Shown here: piece after piece, positions 5,801 through 12,551 of the stretch
Layout of the letters: each line of letters starts with the position of its first letter
Numbering within the stretch: the first letter of the stretch is position 1
The notes under the pieces: model-generated
Told to the model about the DNA's origin: nothing
The model's database searches: none
What the model saw: only the letters and a program-made list of their open reading frames with translations
Translations under genes and position numbers: made by a program
NCBI GenBank assembly: GCA_964420285.1
Contig: CAYQTE010000102.1
Span: 1 to 12,993 of the forward strand
DNA length: 12,993 nucleotides
Direction of reading: 5' to 3'
Source of the DNA: CAYQTE01 sp964420285
GTDB lineage: Bacteria > Planctomycetota > Phycisphaerae > Tepidisphaerales > Tepidisphaeraceae

Positions 5801-7500
5801 GCCCGGCGCCGAATCGCGGCGTTTCCGCGATTCAAATATGGTTCAGTGGGGGTTTCTTCAGCGACGGAGTCAGCCTGACCCACGCCGCGACAACTTCAAC
5901 GCTTCACACGACTCATGCGAAGCGCCGTTGGCGCATGGCGCTGCTGGTTGCGGCATCGGTATTGTTTTTCCTGCTGGTGCTGACGTTTCTGCTGGCTCTG
6001 GTCTTGCAGCCGGATCTGCATCGCGATGAGAATCAGTTCATCGCGTCGGGCGCGCTGCTGGCGCGGCAGGGGCTCATGCCCTACCGCGATTATCCCTATT
6101 TTCACGTGCCGAACCTCGTGTTCGTCTATGCGCTGATCGACCGCCTTACCGATCACCTGCTACTGGGGGCGCGGCTCCTCAGCCTCTGTTGCGCGATGAT
6201 CGTGGCGCTCATGCTGTTCATCTACACCTTCCGCGTATTCGACGATCGACCAGTCTGGACGCGATGGTCGCTGTCGGCTGCCGTCGTCGTGGTCATGATG
6301 TCCAGCCGCGTCTACAGCTATGCCTGCGGCAAGGCATGGAACCACGACCTTCCGCTCATGTTGTCGGTGGCGGCGTTCTTGTGCGTGTGCAAAGCCGTGC
6401 GCGACCGGCCGCTCTGGCGATGGCTTGCCGCCGCGGGTTTCATGATGGGATTGGCGGCCGGAACGCGATTGACTTACGTCCCCGCCGCCTGCGCCATGGC
6501 CGCGATCGCCCTGATTGCGCCGCGATTGACCTGGCGACAGCGAATCGGTGCGGCCGGTTGTTACATAGCCGGCGGCCTGGTCAGCCTGGCGCCGTCGGCC
6601 GTTTGTTTTGCCATGGCCCCGCGGCAGTTTGTCTTCGGCAATCTCCAGTTCCCCGCACTTTCGGTCGCGATCCACATGCTGGACGATCCGGCCCGGCAGA
6701 CGTTTACCCATATCGTATTGTCCAAGCTGGCCGCCGTCATGAAACAGACCGTCGCTCGCGGATCAAATGTCTTCCTGTTCGCCGCCGGCGCCGCCGCCTA
6801 TCTCGCCGCCAGGCGCCGCGGCATCACTATGGGCGTCGAGGTGGTTTATCTGCTGGCGATCATCCTGTTTTTCTGGACGGCCGCATGCCTGCCAACGCCG
6901 ACGTACATGCAGTATTTCTATGAGCCACTGCCGTTCATGATGATGCACCTGGTCCTCATGACGCGCACGGCGTTTGCCGGGAGGGCGCTGCCGTGGAAGT
7001 CGATCGGGTTGCTCGTGCTGGCGATGACGGTCGGTTTGGGGCCCAAGCTCTATGCATGGCAGCCAGAGCCGGGCTGGCAGCCGTATCAGGTAGCCATGAG
7101 CGCCGTGTTGCGCGGGCGATGGATACCGATGGAGATTCACAACCTGGGCGTGACGGTTGCCCGCGACATGGGCAATGACGGCCCGCTGCTCACGGTGCAG
7201 CCGACAATCGCTCTGGAAGGGGGCTTGCACATCTATCCGCAATTCGCCACCGGCGTTTTCGCGTTTCGAGCCGCCCCGACATTGCCGGCCGATCGCCGGA
7301 TCGAATTGGACATGATCTCGCCGAATGATCTGCCGCGTCTGCTGTCCCAATCCCCGCCGCGGGCGTTTCTGACCAGCCACGACGATGCCGATGTCGAATC
7401 GCCGTTCCTCGACTACGCCAAATCCCGCCACTGGACCAGCCGCGAATTGGCCGGCCATTTCCTTTGGCAGGATTGGCCCAGCGACGATGCCGGCAGATGA
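5776..7500 (+). CDS. GT-C fold membrane glycosyltransferase (ArnT/PMT-like)
   Basis: The 574-residue protein has about ten hydrophobic segments and the layout of GT39/ArnT-like enzymes, which transfer a sugar from a polyprenyl-phosphate donor to a protein, lipid or glycan on the outer face of the membrane. After the first membrane helix (about 54-78) comes HRDENQFIASGALLARQGL (82-100). Its D84-E85 is the acidic pair typical of the first external loop, followed by MPYRDYPYFHVPN (101-113), matching the 'G-x-x-P-Y-x-D-x-x-x-x-x-x-P' pattern. The last 130 residues are a soluble domain after the membrane part. Acceptor and donor are unknown. The start is uncertain: ATG 5776 has no ribosome-binding site, and the first 50 residues are not typical of the family and overlap a promoter-like sequence and a perfect hairpin. 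ATG 5935, right at the first membrane helix, is an alternative. Confidence 0.75.
   Translation: MHGGGTLQCPAPNRGVSAIQIWFSGGFFSDGVSLTHAATTSTLHTTHAKRRWRMALLVAASVLFFLLVLTFLLALVLQPDLHRDENQFIASGALLARQGLMPYRDYPYFHVPNLVFVYALIDRLTDHLLLGARLLSLCCAMIVALMLFIYTFRVFDDRPVWTRWSLSAAVVVVMMSSRVYSYACGKAWNHDLPLMLSVAAFLCVCKAVRDRPLWRWLAAAGFMMGLAAGTRLTYVPAACAMAAIALIAPRLTWRQRIGAAGCYIAGGLVSLAPSAVCFAMAPRQFVFGNLQFPALSVAIHMLDDPARQTFTHIVLSKLAAVMKQTVARGSNVFLFAAGAAAYLAARRRGITMGVEVVYLLAIILFFWTAACLPTPTYMQYFYEPLPFMMMHLVLMTRTAFAGRALPWKSIGLLVLAMTVGLGPKLYAWQPEPGWQPYQVAMSAVLRGRWIPMEIHNLGVTVARDMGNDGPLLTVQPTIALEGGLHIYPQFATGVFAFRAAPTLPADRRIELDMISPNDLPRLLSQSPPRAFLTSHDDADVESPFLDYAKSRHWTSRELAGHFLWQDWPSDDAGR
5811..5833 (+). repeat. Perfect 9-bp inverted repeat in the leader or N-terminal codons of the GT-C gene
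   Basis: GAATCGCGG (5811-5819) and CCGCGATTC (5825-5833) are perfect reverse complements around CGTTT. The hairpin lies about 11 bases after the TACAGT box, near the predicted 5' end of a transcript. No T-tract follows, so an operator or a 5'-end mRNA hairpin is more likely than a terminator. Confidence 0.55.
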
Positions 7501-7545
7501 GTGAGATGGCCGCCTGCGTGACTCAATCGGCGGACCTCTCTATCC

Positions 7546-7588
7546 CCCTCGCCCTGTACTCAGGGAGAGGGTGGCGGTGAGGGTTCTT
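7546..7588 (+). repeat. Dispersed palindromic repeat, copy 2
   Basis: CCCTCGCCCT (7546-7555) faces AGGGAGAGGG (7562-7571) around GTACTC, followed by GGTGAGGGT. It is the partner of 1205-1247 with the same loop. The loop-closing pair is T-A here and G-T in copy 1, so hairpin pairing is roughly kept. It lies in the 158-base gap between the GT-C gene and lgt. Confidence 0.75.
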
Positions 7589-7643
7589 TGGCTTCGCGCG
7601 GTTACACACCCGCCCATGCAGGCGCGGGATTGCCAGATCCGTG

Positions 7644-7649
7644 TATACT
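7644..7649 (+). promoter_or_regulatory. -10-like TATACT just upstream of lgt
   Basis: TATACT lies 9 bases before ATG 7659, the spacing expected for a nearly leaderless transcript. No matching -35 box is seen at the right distance, so this is tentative. Confidence 0.3.
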
Positions 7650-7658
7650 GCACACCCT

Positions 7659-8618
7659 ATGGTCCAACCGGTTCTTTCCCTGGCGGGGGTCTTGAGCGTC
7701 CTGAATTATCCGGCGTTCGATCCGGATATCGTGCATTTCGGCCAGTTCCATATCCGCTGGTACGGCGTGGCGTACATGGCGGGTTTCGTGCTGGGATATC
7801 TGGTATTGCGGCGACTGGTCCGCATCGGCCGTATGCGAATGAGCGACGACGCACTGGCCGATCTCATCGCATGGCTGGTCGTCGGCGTGATGGTCGGCGG
7901 CCGCGGCGGGTGGTGGACTTTCTATCATCGGCCGCCGTTGCCCCCGGCGCCACCCGAGCCCTGGTGGGAGCCGATCGCGGTCTGGCACGGCGGCATGAGT
8001 TTTCACGGGGGATTTATCGGCGTCGTGGCCGTGCTTGTCCTGTTCTGCTACCGGCGGCGATTGCCGTTCCTCAACGCGGCGGATTGCCTGGCCCTGGTCA
8101 CTCCCATCGGTTTGTGTCTGGGCCGGCTGGCGAACTTCATCAACCAGGAACTCTGCGGCCGTGTGAGCTACGTCCCCTGGGCGATGAAGTTCCCCGTCTT
8201 TGCCAGGTATGAGAATCCCGTGCTGCCGCGGCATCCATCGCAATTGTATGAATCGTTTCTCGAGGGGCCCGTGCTCCTGGCCTGTCTGTGGCTCATCGAC
8301 CGCAAGGCCCGACCGCGCGACGGCCGCACCGCCGCGATGTTCATCATCCTTTACAGCCTCATACGCTTCGCGGTTGAATTCACGCGCGAGCCGGATTCGC
8401 AGCTTGGCTTCATCGCCTTCGGCTGGCTCACCATGGGACAACTCCTCAGTGCCGCGTTCGCCGTTGCAGGCGCTATCTGGCTACTGAAGATCATCCGCCG
8501 GCCACAGATCGATACCGGCATGAACCCCAGACCCGCCGCGGCCCCCGACGCACGCCAGCCGCCCGGCCGGTCCCCCTCGTCAAAGAAACCCCGACGCGGA
8601 CCGGCCGGCCGGGGCTAA
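7659..8618 (+). CDS. lgt: Prolipoprotein diacylglyceryl transferase
   Basis: Lgt transfers diacylglycerol from phosphatidylglycerol to the lipobox cysteine of prolipoproteins, the first step of lipoprotein maturation in the inner membrane. The Lgt signature is present: GRLANFINQELCG at residues 155-167 from ATG 7659. Also visible are IRWYGVAYMAGF near the N-terminus, the GGRGGWWTFYH segment after the second membrane helix, WHGGMSFHGGFIG (109-121, holding the histidine equivalent to E. coli His103), PRHPSQLYESFLEG, and the EFTREPDSQLG loop with its essential Arg/Glu. The last 40 residues form a Pro/Arg/Lys-rich tail beyond the catalytic fold. A GTG at 7641 in frame would add six residues. A TATACT box ends 9 bases before ATG 7659, suggesting a very short or absent leader. 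The stop lies 11 bases before the kinase gene. Confidence 0.95.
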   Translation: MVQPVLSLAGVLSVLNYPAFDPDIVHFGQFHIRWYGVAYMAGFVLGYLVLRRLVRIGRMRMSDDALADLIAWLVVGVMVGGRGGWWTFYHRPPLPPAPPEPWWEPIAVWHGGMSFHGGFIGVVAVLVLFCYRRRLPFLNAADCLALVTPIGLCLGRLANFINQELCGRVSYVPWAMKFPVFARYENPVLPRHPSQLYESFLEGPVLLACLWLIDRKARPRDGRTAAMFIILYSLIRFAVEFTREPDSQLGFIAFGWLTMGQLLSAAFAVAGAIWLLKIIRRPQIDTGMNPRPAAAPDARQPPGRSPSSKKPRRGPAGRG

Positions 8619-8629
8619 GATATGGGTGC

Positions 8630-10846
8630 ATGCAGAAGCTCACCTCGCTCAAGTTCATGTTTGCGACCACCGCCGTTGCGGCGCTGGCGTCGATCCTGCT
8701 GGCGTACCTCAGCGCCCAATTGATCCTGGCCCTGAACGCGACCATCGAATCCCGCACCGATGCCATCAGCCTTCTCGATGACACGCTGTCAATGCTCAAG
8801 GACTGCGAAACCGGCCAGCGCGGATATCTTCTCACCGGCGATCCCGATTATCTCCAGCCCTACAACGATGCCAGAGCTCCGCTGGGCGACGATCTGAACA
8901 AGGTCGATGATCTGGTCAATCGCGGCTTGATTGCCCAAACTGACGCCACTCGCCTGCATTCACTGGCCAGGGAACGGCTCGATTCGCTTCAGCGGTCGAT
9001 CGACATGCGCACGGCCGGCGACGTCAACGGCGCGGTCGATTTGCTGAATAGCAATCAGGGCAAGCAGATCATGGACCAGCTTCGGTCTCTGGTGGCCGAC
9101 ATGGTCCAGGGCGAGCGCAGCAGCCTTCGCGCCGCCCGCCAGCGGTCCGACCAGGTCACACGCTGGCGGTCGTGGACGTACGCGGGATTGTGCATGGGCG
9201 TGCTGGCGATTCTCGCCTCGGCCTTCGGCCGAATCCGCCGTGAAATGTCCGCCAGCGATGCCGCCGCTCGCGAAACCCAGCGGCAACGCGATCTCCTGGC
9301 CGTCACTCTCGCCAGCATCGGCGATGCGGTTATCGTCACCGATGGCGCCGGCCGCATCACGTTCCTCAACGGCGTGGCCGAAAAGCTCACTGGCTGGACG
9401 ATGGCCGAAGCCGCCGGGCAACCGCACGCGGCCGTCTTCCGCATTCTCAGCGAAGACACGCAAACGCCGGCGCCGGACCCGGTCGATGGCGTGCTGCGCG
9501 ACGGCGTGGTCGTTGGTCCTGCGAATCACACACTGCTGGTCGGCCGCAACGGCGCCCAAACCCCCATCGACCACATCGGCGCCCCCATCCGCGAAACCGA
9601 CGGCGCCATCCGCGGTGTCATCCTCGTCTTCCGCGATTTCTCCGAGCACAAGCAGGCGGAAACCAAGCTCAAGGCGGCGTACGAATCGCTCGAATCCGCC
9701 GGCAAGGCCAAGGACCGCTTCATCGCCACGCTCTCCCACGAACTGCGCACGCCGCTTACGCCCGTGCTGGCCACCCTGGCCAACTGGGAATCCGATCCGA
9801 ATCTGCCGGATAATCTTCGCGGCCAGGCGCAGATGCTCCGCCGCAACGTCGAACTCGAGGCCCGGCTCATCGACGATCTGCTCGATCTCACCCGCATCGC
9901 CAAGGGCAAGGTTCCCATCCAGCTCGAAACCATCGACGTCCATCAGACCCTCGAAGGCGTCGTCACCATGAACGGCAGCGAGATCAACACCCGGCGCATA
10001 CAGGTCTCGATGCTCCTGGGCGCGGCCAATCATTACGTCATGGCCGACGTCGCACGCCTCCAGCAGATCTTCTGGAACGTGCTCAAGAACGCCGTCAAGT
10101 TCACCCCCGAGGGCGGACGCATCACCATCACCACCGCCAACGACATCCCCGGCCAGCTTCGCATCCAGTTCGACGACAACGGCATCGGCATGTCCCCCGA
10201 AACGCTCCAGCGCATCTTCCGCCCGTTCGAACAGGGTACGCTCGATATGCCGCGCCGCTACGCCGGCCTGGGACTGGGTATGGCCATCGCCAAGGCCCTG
10301 ACCGATGCCCAGTCCGGCACGATCACCGCCGCCAGCAACGGTCTGGGCAGGGGCTCGACGTTCGTCATCGCTTTCCCCACCATCGCCGCCCCGGCGCCGC
10401 GGGCCCCGCACACGCAATCATCGCCCCCAACTCCCGCCGGTCGGCCACTGCGAATCCTCCTTGTCGAGGATCACGCCGACACCGCCAGCGTCCTGCGCCG
10501 CCTGCTGGCCGGCCAGGGCCATATCGTGGCCACGGCCGCTTCCGTCGCCCAGGCCCTTGCCCTCATCCGCGCCGAGCCGTTCGATATCCTGCTCAGCGAC
10601 ATCGGCCTGCCCGACGGCACCGGCATCGACCTGATCCGCCAGGCCCGCCCCGCGTTCACCGCCCCGGCCATCGCCCTCACCGGCTTCGGCATGGAGGACG
10701 ACGTCGCCCGCTGCTACGACGCCGGTTTCAACGTCCATCTCACCAAGCCCGTCAACTTCCAGAAACTCGTCTCGGTCATCCGCGAACAAGCCCAGCCCCA
10801 CGACCCGATCCGGCCCGCAGCGCGGGGCGTTCCGCCTGGGCAATAA
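8630..10846 (+). CDS. Hybrid sensor histidine kinase, CHASE3-PAS-HisKA-HATPase-REC
   Basis: A 738-residue inner-membrane hybrid kinase. Membrane helix 1 spans about 10-34. A periplasmic CHASE3 sensor domain (about 38-175) contains the hallmark ETGQRGYLLTGDPDYLQPY at 60-78. Membrane helix 2 is about 183-199. A PAS domain (222-345) begins LASIGDAVIVTDGAGRITFLN. The H-box FIATLSHELRTPLTP carries the phosphorylated H370. The ATPase has an N-box (WNVLKNAVKFT, N487), G1 box DDNGIGM (D516) and G2 box GLGLG (546-550). A C-terminal receiver domain (607-720) has acidic E613-D614, phospho-acceptor D657 in SDIGLPDG, T684 and K706. All catalytic residues are present, so it should autophosphorylate and pass the phosphate to its own receiver. 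No output regulator or Hpt gene is nearby. It starts 11 bases after lgt; no clear Shine-Dalgarno is visible. The CHASE3 ligand is unknown. Confidence 0.93.
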   Translation: MQKLTSLKFMFATTAVAALASILLAYLSAQLILALNATIESRTDAISLLDDTLSMLKDCETGQRGYLLTGDPDYLQPYNDARAPLGDDLNKVDDLVNRGLIAQTDATRLHSLARERLDSLQRSIDMRTAGDVNGAVDLLNSNQGKQIMDQLRSLVADMVQGERSSLRAARQRSDQVTRWRSWTYAGLCMGVLAILASAFGRIRREMSASDAAARETQRQRDLLAVTLASIGDAVIVTDGAGRITFLNGVAEKLTGWTMAEAAGQPHAAVFRILSEDTQTPAPDPVDGVLRDGVVVGPANHTLLVGRNGAQTPIDHIGAPIRETDGAIRGVILVFRDFSEHKQAETKLKAAYESLESAGKAKDRFIATLSHELRTPLTPVLATLANWESDPNLPDNLRGQAQMLRRNVELEARLIDDLLDLTRIAKGKVPIQLETIDVHQTLEGVVTMNGSEINTRRIQVSMLLGAANHYVMADVARLQQIFWNVLKNAVKFTPEGGRITITTANDIPGQLRIQFDDNGIGMSPETLQRIFRPFEQGTLDMPRRYAGLGLGMAIAKALTDAQSGTITAASNGLGRGSTFVIAFPTIAAPAPRAPHTQSSPPTPAGRPLRILLVEDHADTASVLRRLLAGQGHIVATAASVAQALALIRAEPFDILLSDIGLPDGTGIDLIRQARPAFTAPAIALTGFGMEDDVARCYDAGFNVHLTKPVNFQKLVSVIREQAQPHDPIRPAARGVPPGQ

Positions 10847-10961
10847 TACGACATCCAGCGCAAGACCCCGCTCCGCGTCCTTCTCACCATCTCCTCCGGA
10901 TGACGGGGGTTACGAAAGGTCGCTTCAGTTACCCCACGCCGAAAGTTGTGCTATGTTTCCT

Positions 10962-10991
10962 TTGAAAATCATCGCCTTTTCACTGTATACA
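10962..10991 (+). promoter_or_regulatory. Possible promoter, distal, upstream of the RpoC-like gene
   Basis: TTGAAA (10962-10967), 18 bases, TATACA (10986-10991), with an 8-base palindrome TGTATACA over the -10. It would give a leader of about 215 bases before ATG 11214. Alternative to the site at 11036. Confidence 0.3.
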
Positions 10992-11035
10992 CTGTTTCTA
11001 TGGCGCGCCCTCTTGGCCTTGGCCGGCAGGCTTTG

Positions 11036-11065
11036 TTGCACTCGATCGCTCGGACACGATATAAT
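11036..11065 (+). promoter_or_regulatory. Possible promoter, proximal, upstream of the RpoC-like gene
   Basis: TTGCAC (11036-11041), 18 bases, then a perfect TATAAT (11060-11065). Transcription would start near 11072, about 140 bases before ATG 11214. Confidence 0.4.
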
Positions 11066-11213
11066 CCGCAATCTGATCCGCAAGGGCACGGCAGTCCTCG
11101 TACGTTTAATGGAATGATTGCGGCGATATTGGATAATGGCGGCTACATTTTCGACGACTTTGCCGATTGCCTGAGGCGTGCATGCGGTTGCGGCTGAGTG
11201 CCATTGGTGCGAA

Positions 11214-11876
11214 ATGAATCCAATCGAATCTAATTGGCTTCCGATCCCGGCGCGCGAATGGAACATGCTTAGTTGGACACACGGCCGCCGGATTAAGAGC
11301 TTGAATGACCTCTATTCACCGTCAGTGTTCGGCGCCAGTGTAAATCTACGCTGCGAATGCGGCAAGCTATCAGGGACGCGTGTTATTGGTGATTATTGCA
11401 TGGAATGCGAAGTATTCGTCACCGACGATGTGCAAAAGACTCATCGACAACGGATTGGGCGTATGGATCTGGCGGTCCCAATTAGGCATCCTTTATCCCA
11501 ACAAACATATATTGAGGCATTGCCAATTGCCCCCATTTTCTACCGACGCCAATCAAATGGACTGACGACAGCTCTTGGTAAAAAATATGAGTTGGCTGCA
11601 ATTGCGAACTTCGCAGCCGCCGAGTCACTTGGCGAAAAATTCGCAGAAGGATATATGCGGCGCCTGCAGATGTTTGATCTGGCGCCCTTGCAAGACGCAA
11701 TAGATAACATCGTCGGTCTGGGGCCGGGTGGGAAATTGGAAGGCTCGACGATTGGCCTTGGGCGTGACGACACCTTGCTTTCCCTAATTATTACAGGCCT
11801 TGCAACTCTTCAGCCAGATATTTCGGCCCTCATTCGGTGTTGCGGTGTTGTTTTGCAATTTAAAACAGCAGTTTGA
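11214..11876 (+). CDS. Stand-alone RNA polymerase beta-prime (RpoC) N-terminal-like zinc-ribbon protein
   Basis: The 220-residue product reads as a divergent miniature of the beta-prime N-terminus. LSWTHGRRIK (19-28) fits the 'IRSWSFGEVKK' region. LYSPSVFG (33-40) precedes the zinc site. The ribbon is C47-x-C49-GK, 12 residues, C62-x-x-C65, the same spacing as E. coli beta-prime Cys70/72/85/88, and it continues E-V-F-V-T. Then RQRIGRMDLAVPIRH (78-92) fits 'RERMGHIELASPTAH'. LPIAPIFYR (103-111) and LQDAIDNIV (159-167) fit later clamp motifs, with the intervening part much shortened. The chain ends before the double-psi barrel, so the catalytic NADFDGD aspartates are absent and it cannot polymerise RNA. 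GTG 11178 in frame would add 12 residues, but ATG 11214 begins where the homology does. Codons are AT-richer than in the kinase gene, consistent with transfer. Function is unknown; see findings. Confidence 0.75.
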   Translation: MNPIESNWLPIPAREWNMLSWTHGRRIKSLNDLYSPSVFGASVNLRCECGKLSGTRVIGDYCMECEVFVTDDVQKTHRQRIGRMDLAVPIRHPLSQQTYIEALPIAPIFYRRQSNGLTTALGKKYELAAIANFAAAESLGEKFAEGYMRRLQMFDLAPLQDAIDNIVGLGPGGKLEGSTIGLGRDDTLLSLIITGLATLQPDISALIRCCGVVLQFKTAV

Positions 11877-11967
11877 CCAGAGGAATAAAAAAGGACGCAG
11901 CGACCCCCTTCGGCACGGCATTCGCGTTTGGACCCCCATGTGGCATTGTCATGCGGTGTGCTGTAAT

Positions 11968-11997
11968 GTCGCGCGCGACGTGAAAACGTATCGCGCG
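11968..11997. repeat. GC-rich palindrome and GAAA-loop hairpin between the RpoC-like gene and the Rhs fragment
   Basis: GTCGCGCGCGAC (11968-11979) is a perfect 12-base palindrome. The same bases also form a hairpin: ACGT-GAAA-ACGT (11978-11989), a 2x2 internal loop, then CGCGCG paired with CGCGCG (11970-11975 with 11992-11997). The surrounding 138-base gap (11877-12014) holds no gene I can support. Confidence 0.45.
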
Positions 11998-12014
11998 GTC
12001 TTGAACTTTCGCGC

Positions 12015-12527
12015 ATGATGTCGTCGTGGGCGCGGGCTGCCCAACAAAAACCGGCGGTGTGGAGCACCTATAGGCGGCAGACGGCGGAAGTCTGGCTGGA
12101 CCTGTGGGGCGGGACATCAGGCACGTTCACCGGCCTGGACCTGTTCGGAAGGATCATCGACCAGAGATGGCAGAACAATGTCAGCGTCACACCCGCCGAC
12201 ATCGACCGCTACCAGTACACCTACGACCAGAACTCCAACCGTCTGACCCGGACGAACACCCTTAACACCGGCCTGAACGAGACCTATACTTACGACATGC
12301 TCAACCGTCTGACGCTGGCCACTCCCTTGGCGTCCTTCGCCCAGCAATGGGTTTTGGACGCCACCGGCAACTGGAGCGACTTCCGCGAAGGCCCCGGCGG
12401 CGGCACCCTGCTCCAGGTTCGCACGGCCAACACGGTCAACGAATACACCGCCATCACTGGCACGGCTGGCCCGGCCCAAAATTCCCCGATAACTTGGAAG
12501 TGGTCATGGCTAGGTGGCCCGGTCTAG
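12015..12527 (+). pseudogene. Rhs/YD-repeat protein fragment, truncated at both ends
   Basis: The 170-codon frame is an internal piece of an Rhs (YD-repeat) protein, large secreted shell proteins that enclose C-terminal toxins. Visible repeats are GLDLFGRIIDQRW, DRYQYTYDQNSNRLTRTN and ETYTYDMLNRLTLATP, followed by WVLDATGNWSDF and NEYTAITGTAGP. From about 12478 the frame loses all resemblance and stops within 17 codons. There is no signal peptide, no Rhs core-ending DPxG-type motif and no toxin domain, and the ATG at 12015 has no ribosome-binding site. A full Rhs protein has well over 1000 residues, so this is most likely a remnant left by recombination. The first 25 codons do not look like Rhs sequence and may be a fortuitous extension. 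Confidence 0.75.
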
Positions 12528-12537
12528 CAAAAGCCCT

Positions 12538-12545
12538 GAGAGGAG
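12538..12545 (+). promoter_or_regulatory. Ribosome-binding site of the small membrane protein
   Basis: GAGAGGAG lies 6 bases before GTG 12552. It decides the GTG start, as there is no ATG nearby in frame. Confidence 0.65.
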
Positions 12546-12551
12546 TATCCG

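Larger units (their letters stand above)
10847..11213. other. Gap of 367 bases between the kinase and the RpoC-like gene
   Basis: No gene is convincing here. A 54-codon plus-strand frame (10953-11117, beginning MFPLKIIAF) and longer overlapping frames on both strands (10946-11197 plus, 10925-11266 minus) have no family resemblance I can recognise. The segment is visibly more AT-rich than the kinase gene. It holds two promoter-like sequences pointing right, listed separately. Confidence 0.5.

Noticed and set aside
7602..8441. A 279-codon minus-strand frame opposite lgt
   Set aside because: It is antisense to all Lgt signature motifs, and its His/Asp/Arg/Gln-rich product matches no family.
8960..10417. 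A 485-codon minus-strand open frame opposite the histidine kinase
   Set aside because: Its product is Gly/Asp/Glu/Arg-biased with no recognisable domain, and it lies exactly antisense to the catalytic kinase domains. It is a codon-bias shadow of GC-rich coding sequence.
10847..10945. Possible terminator after the kinase gene (GGGGTTAC ... GTTACCCC)
   Set aside because: The arms carry a mismatch in a short stem, the loop is long and no T-tract follows.
10925..11266. A 113-codon minus-strand frame and overlapping plus frames (10946-11197, 10953-11117)
   Set aside because: None shows a recognisable domain, a ribosome-binding site or consistent codon use. They overlap each other, and the promoter-like sequences point to the RpoC-like gene as the real product.
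11800..12018. A frame overlapping the 3' end of the RpoC-like gene that could continue it by a frameshift
   Set aside because: The alternative frame does not resume beta-prime motifs after the LLSLIITG segment, so there is no evidence for a frameshifted longer RpoC.
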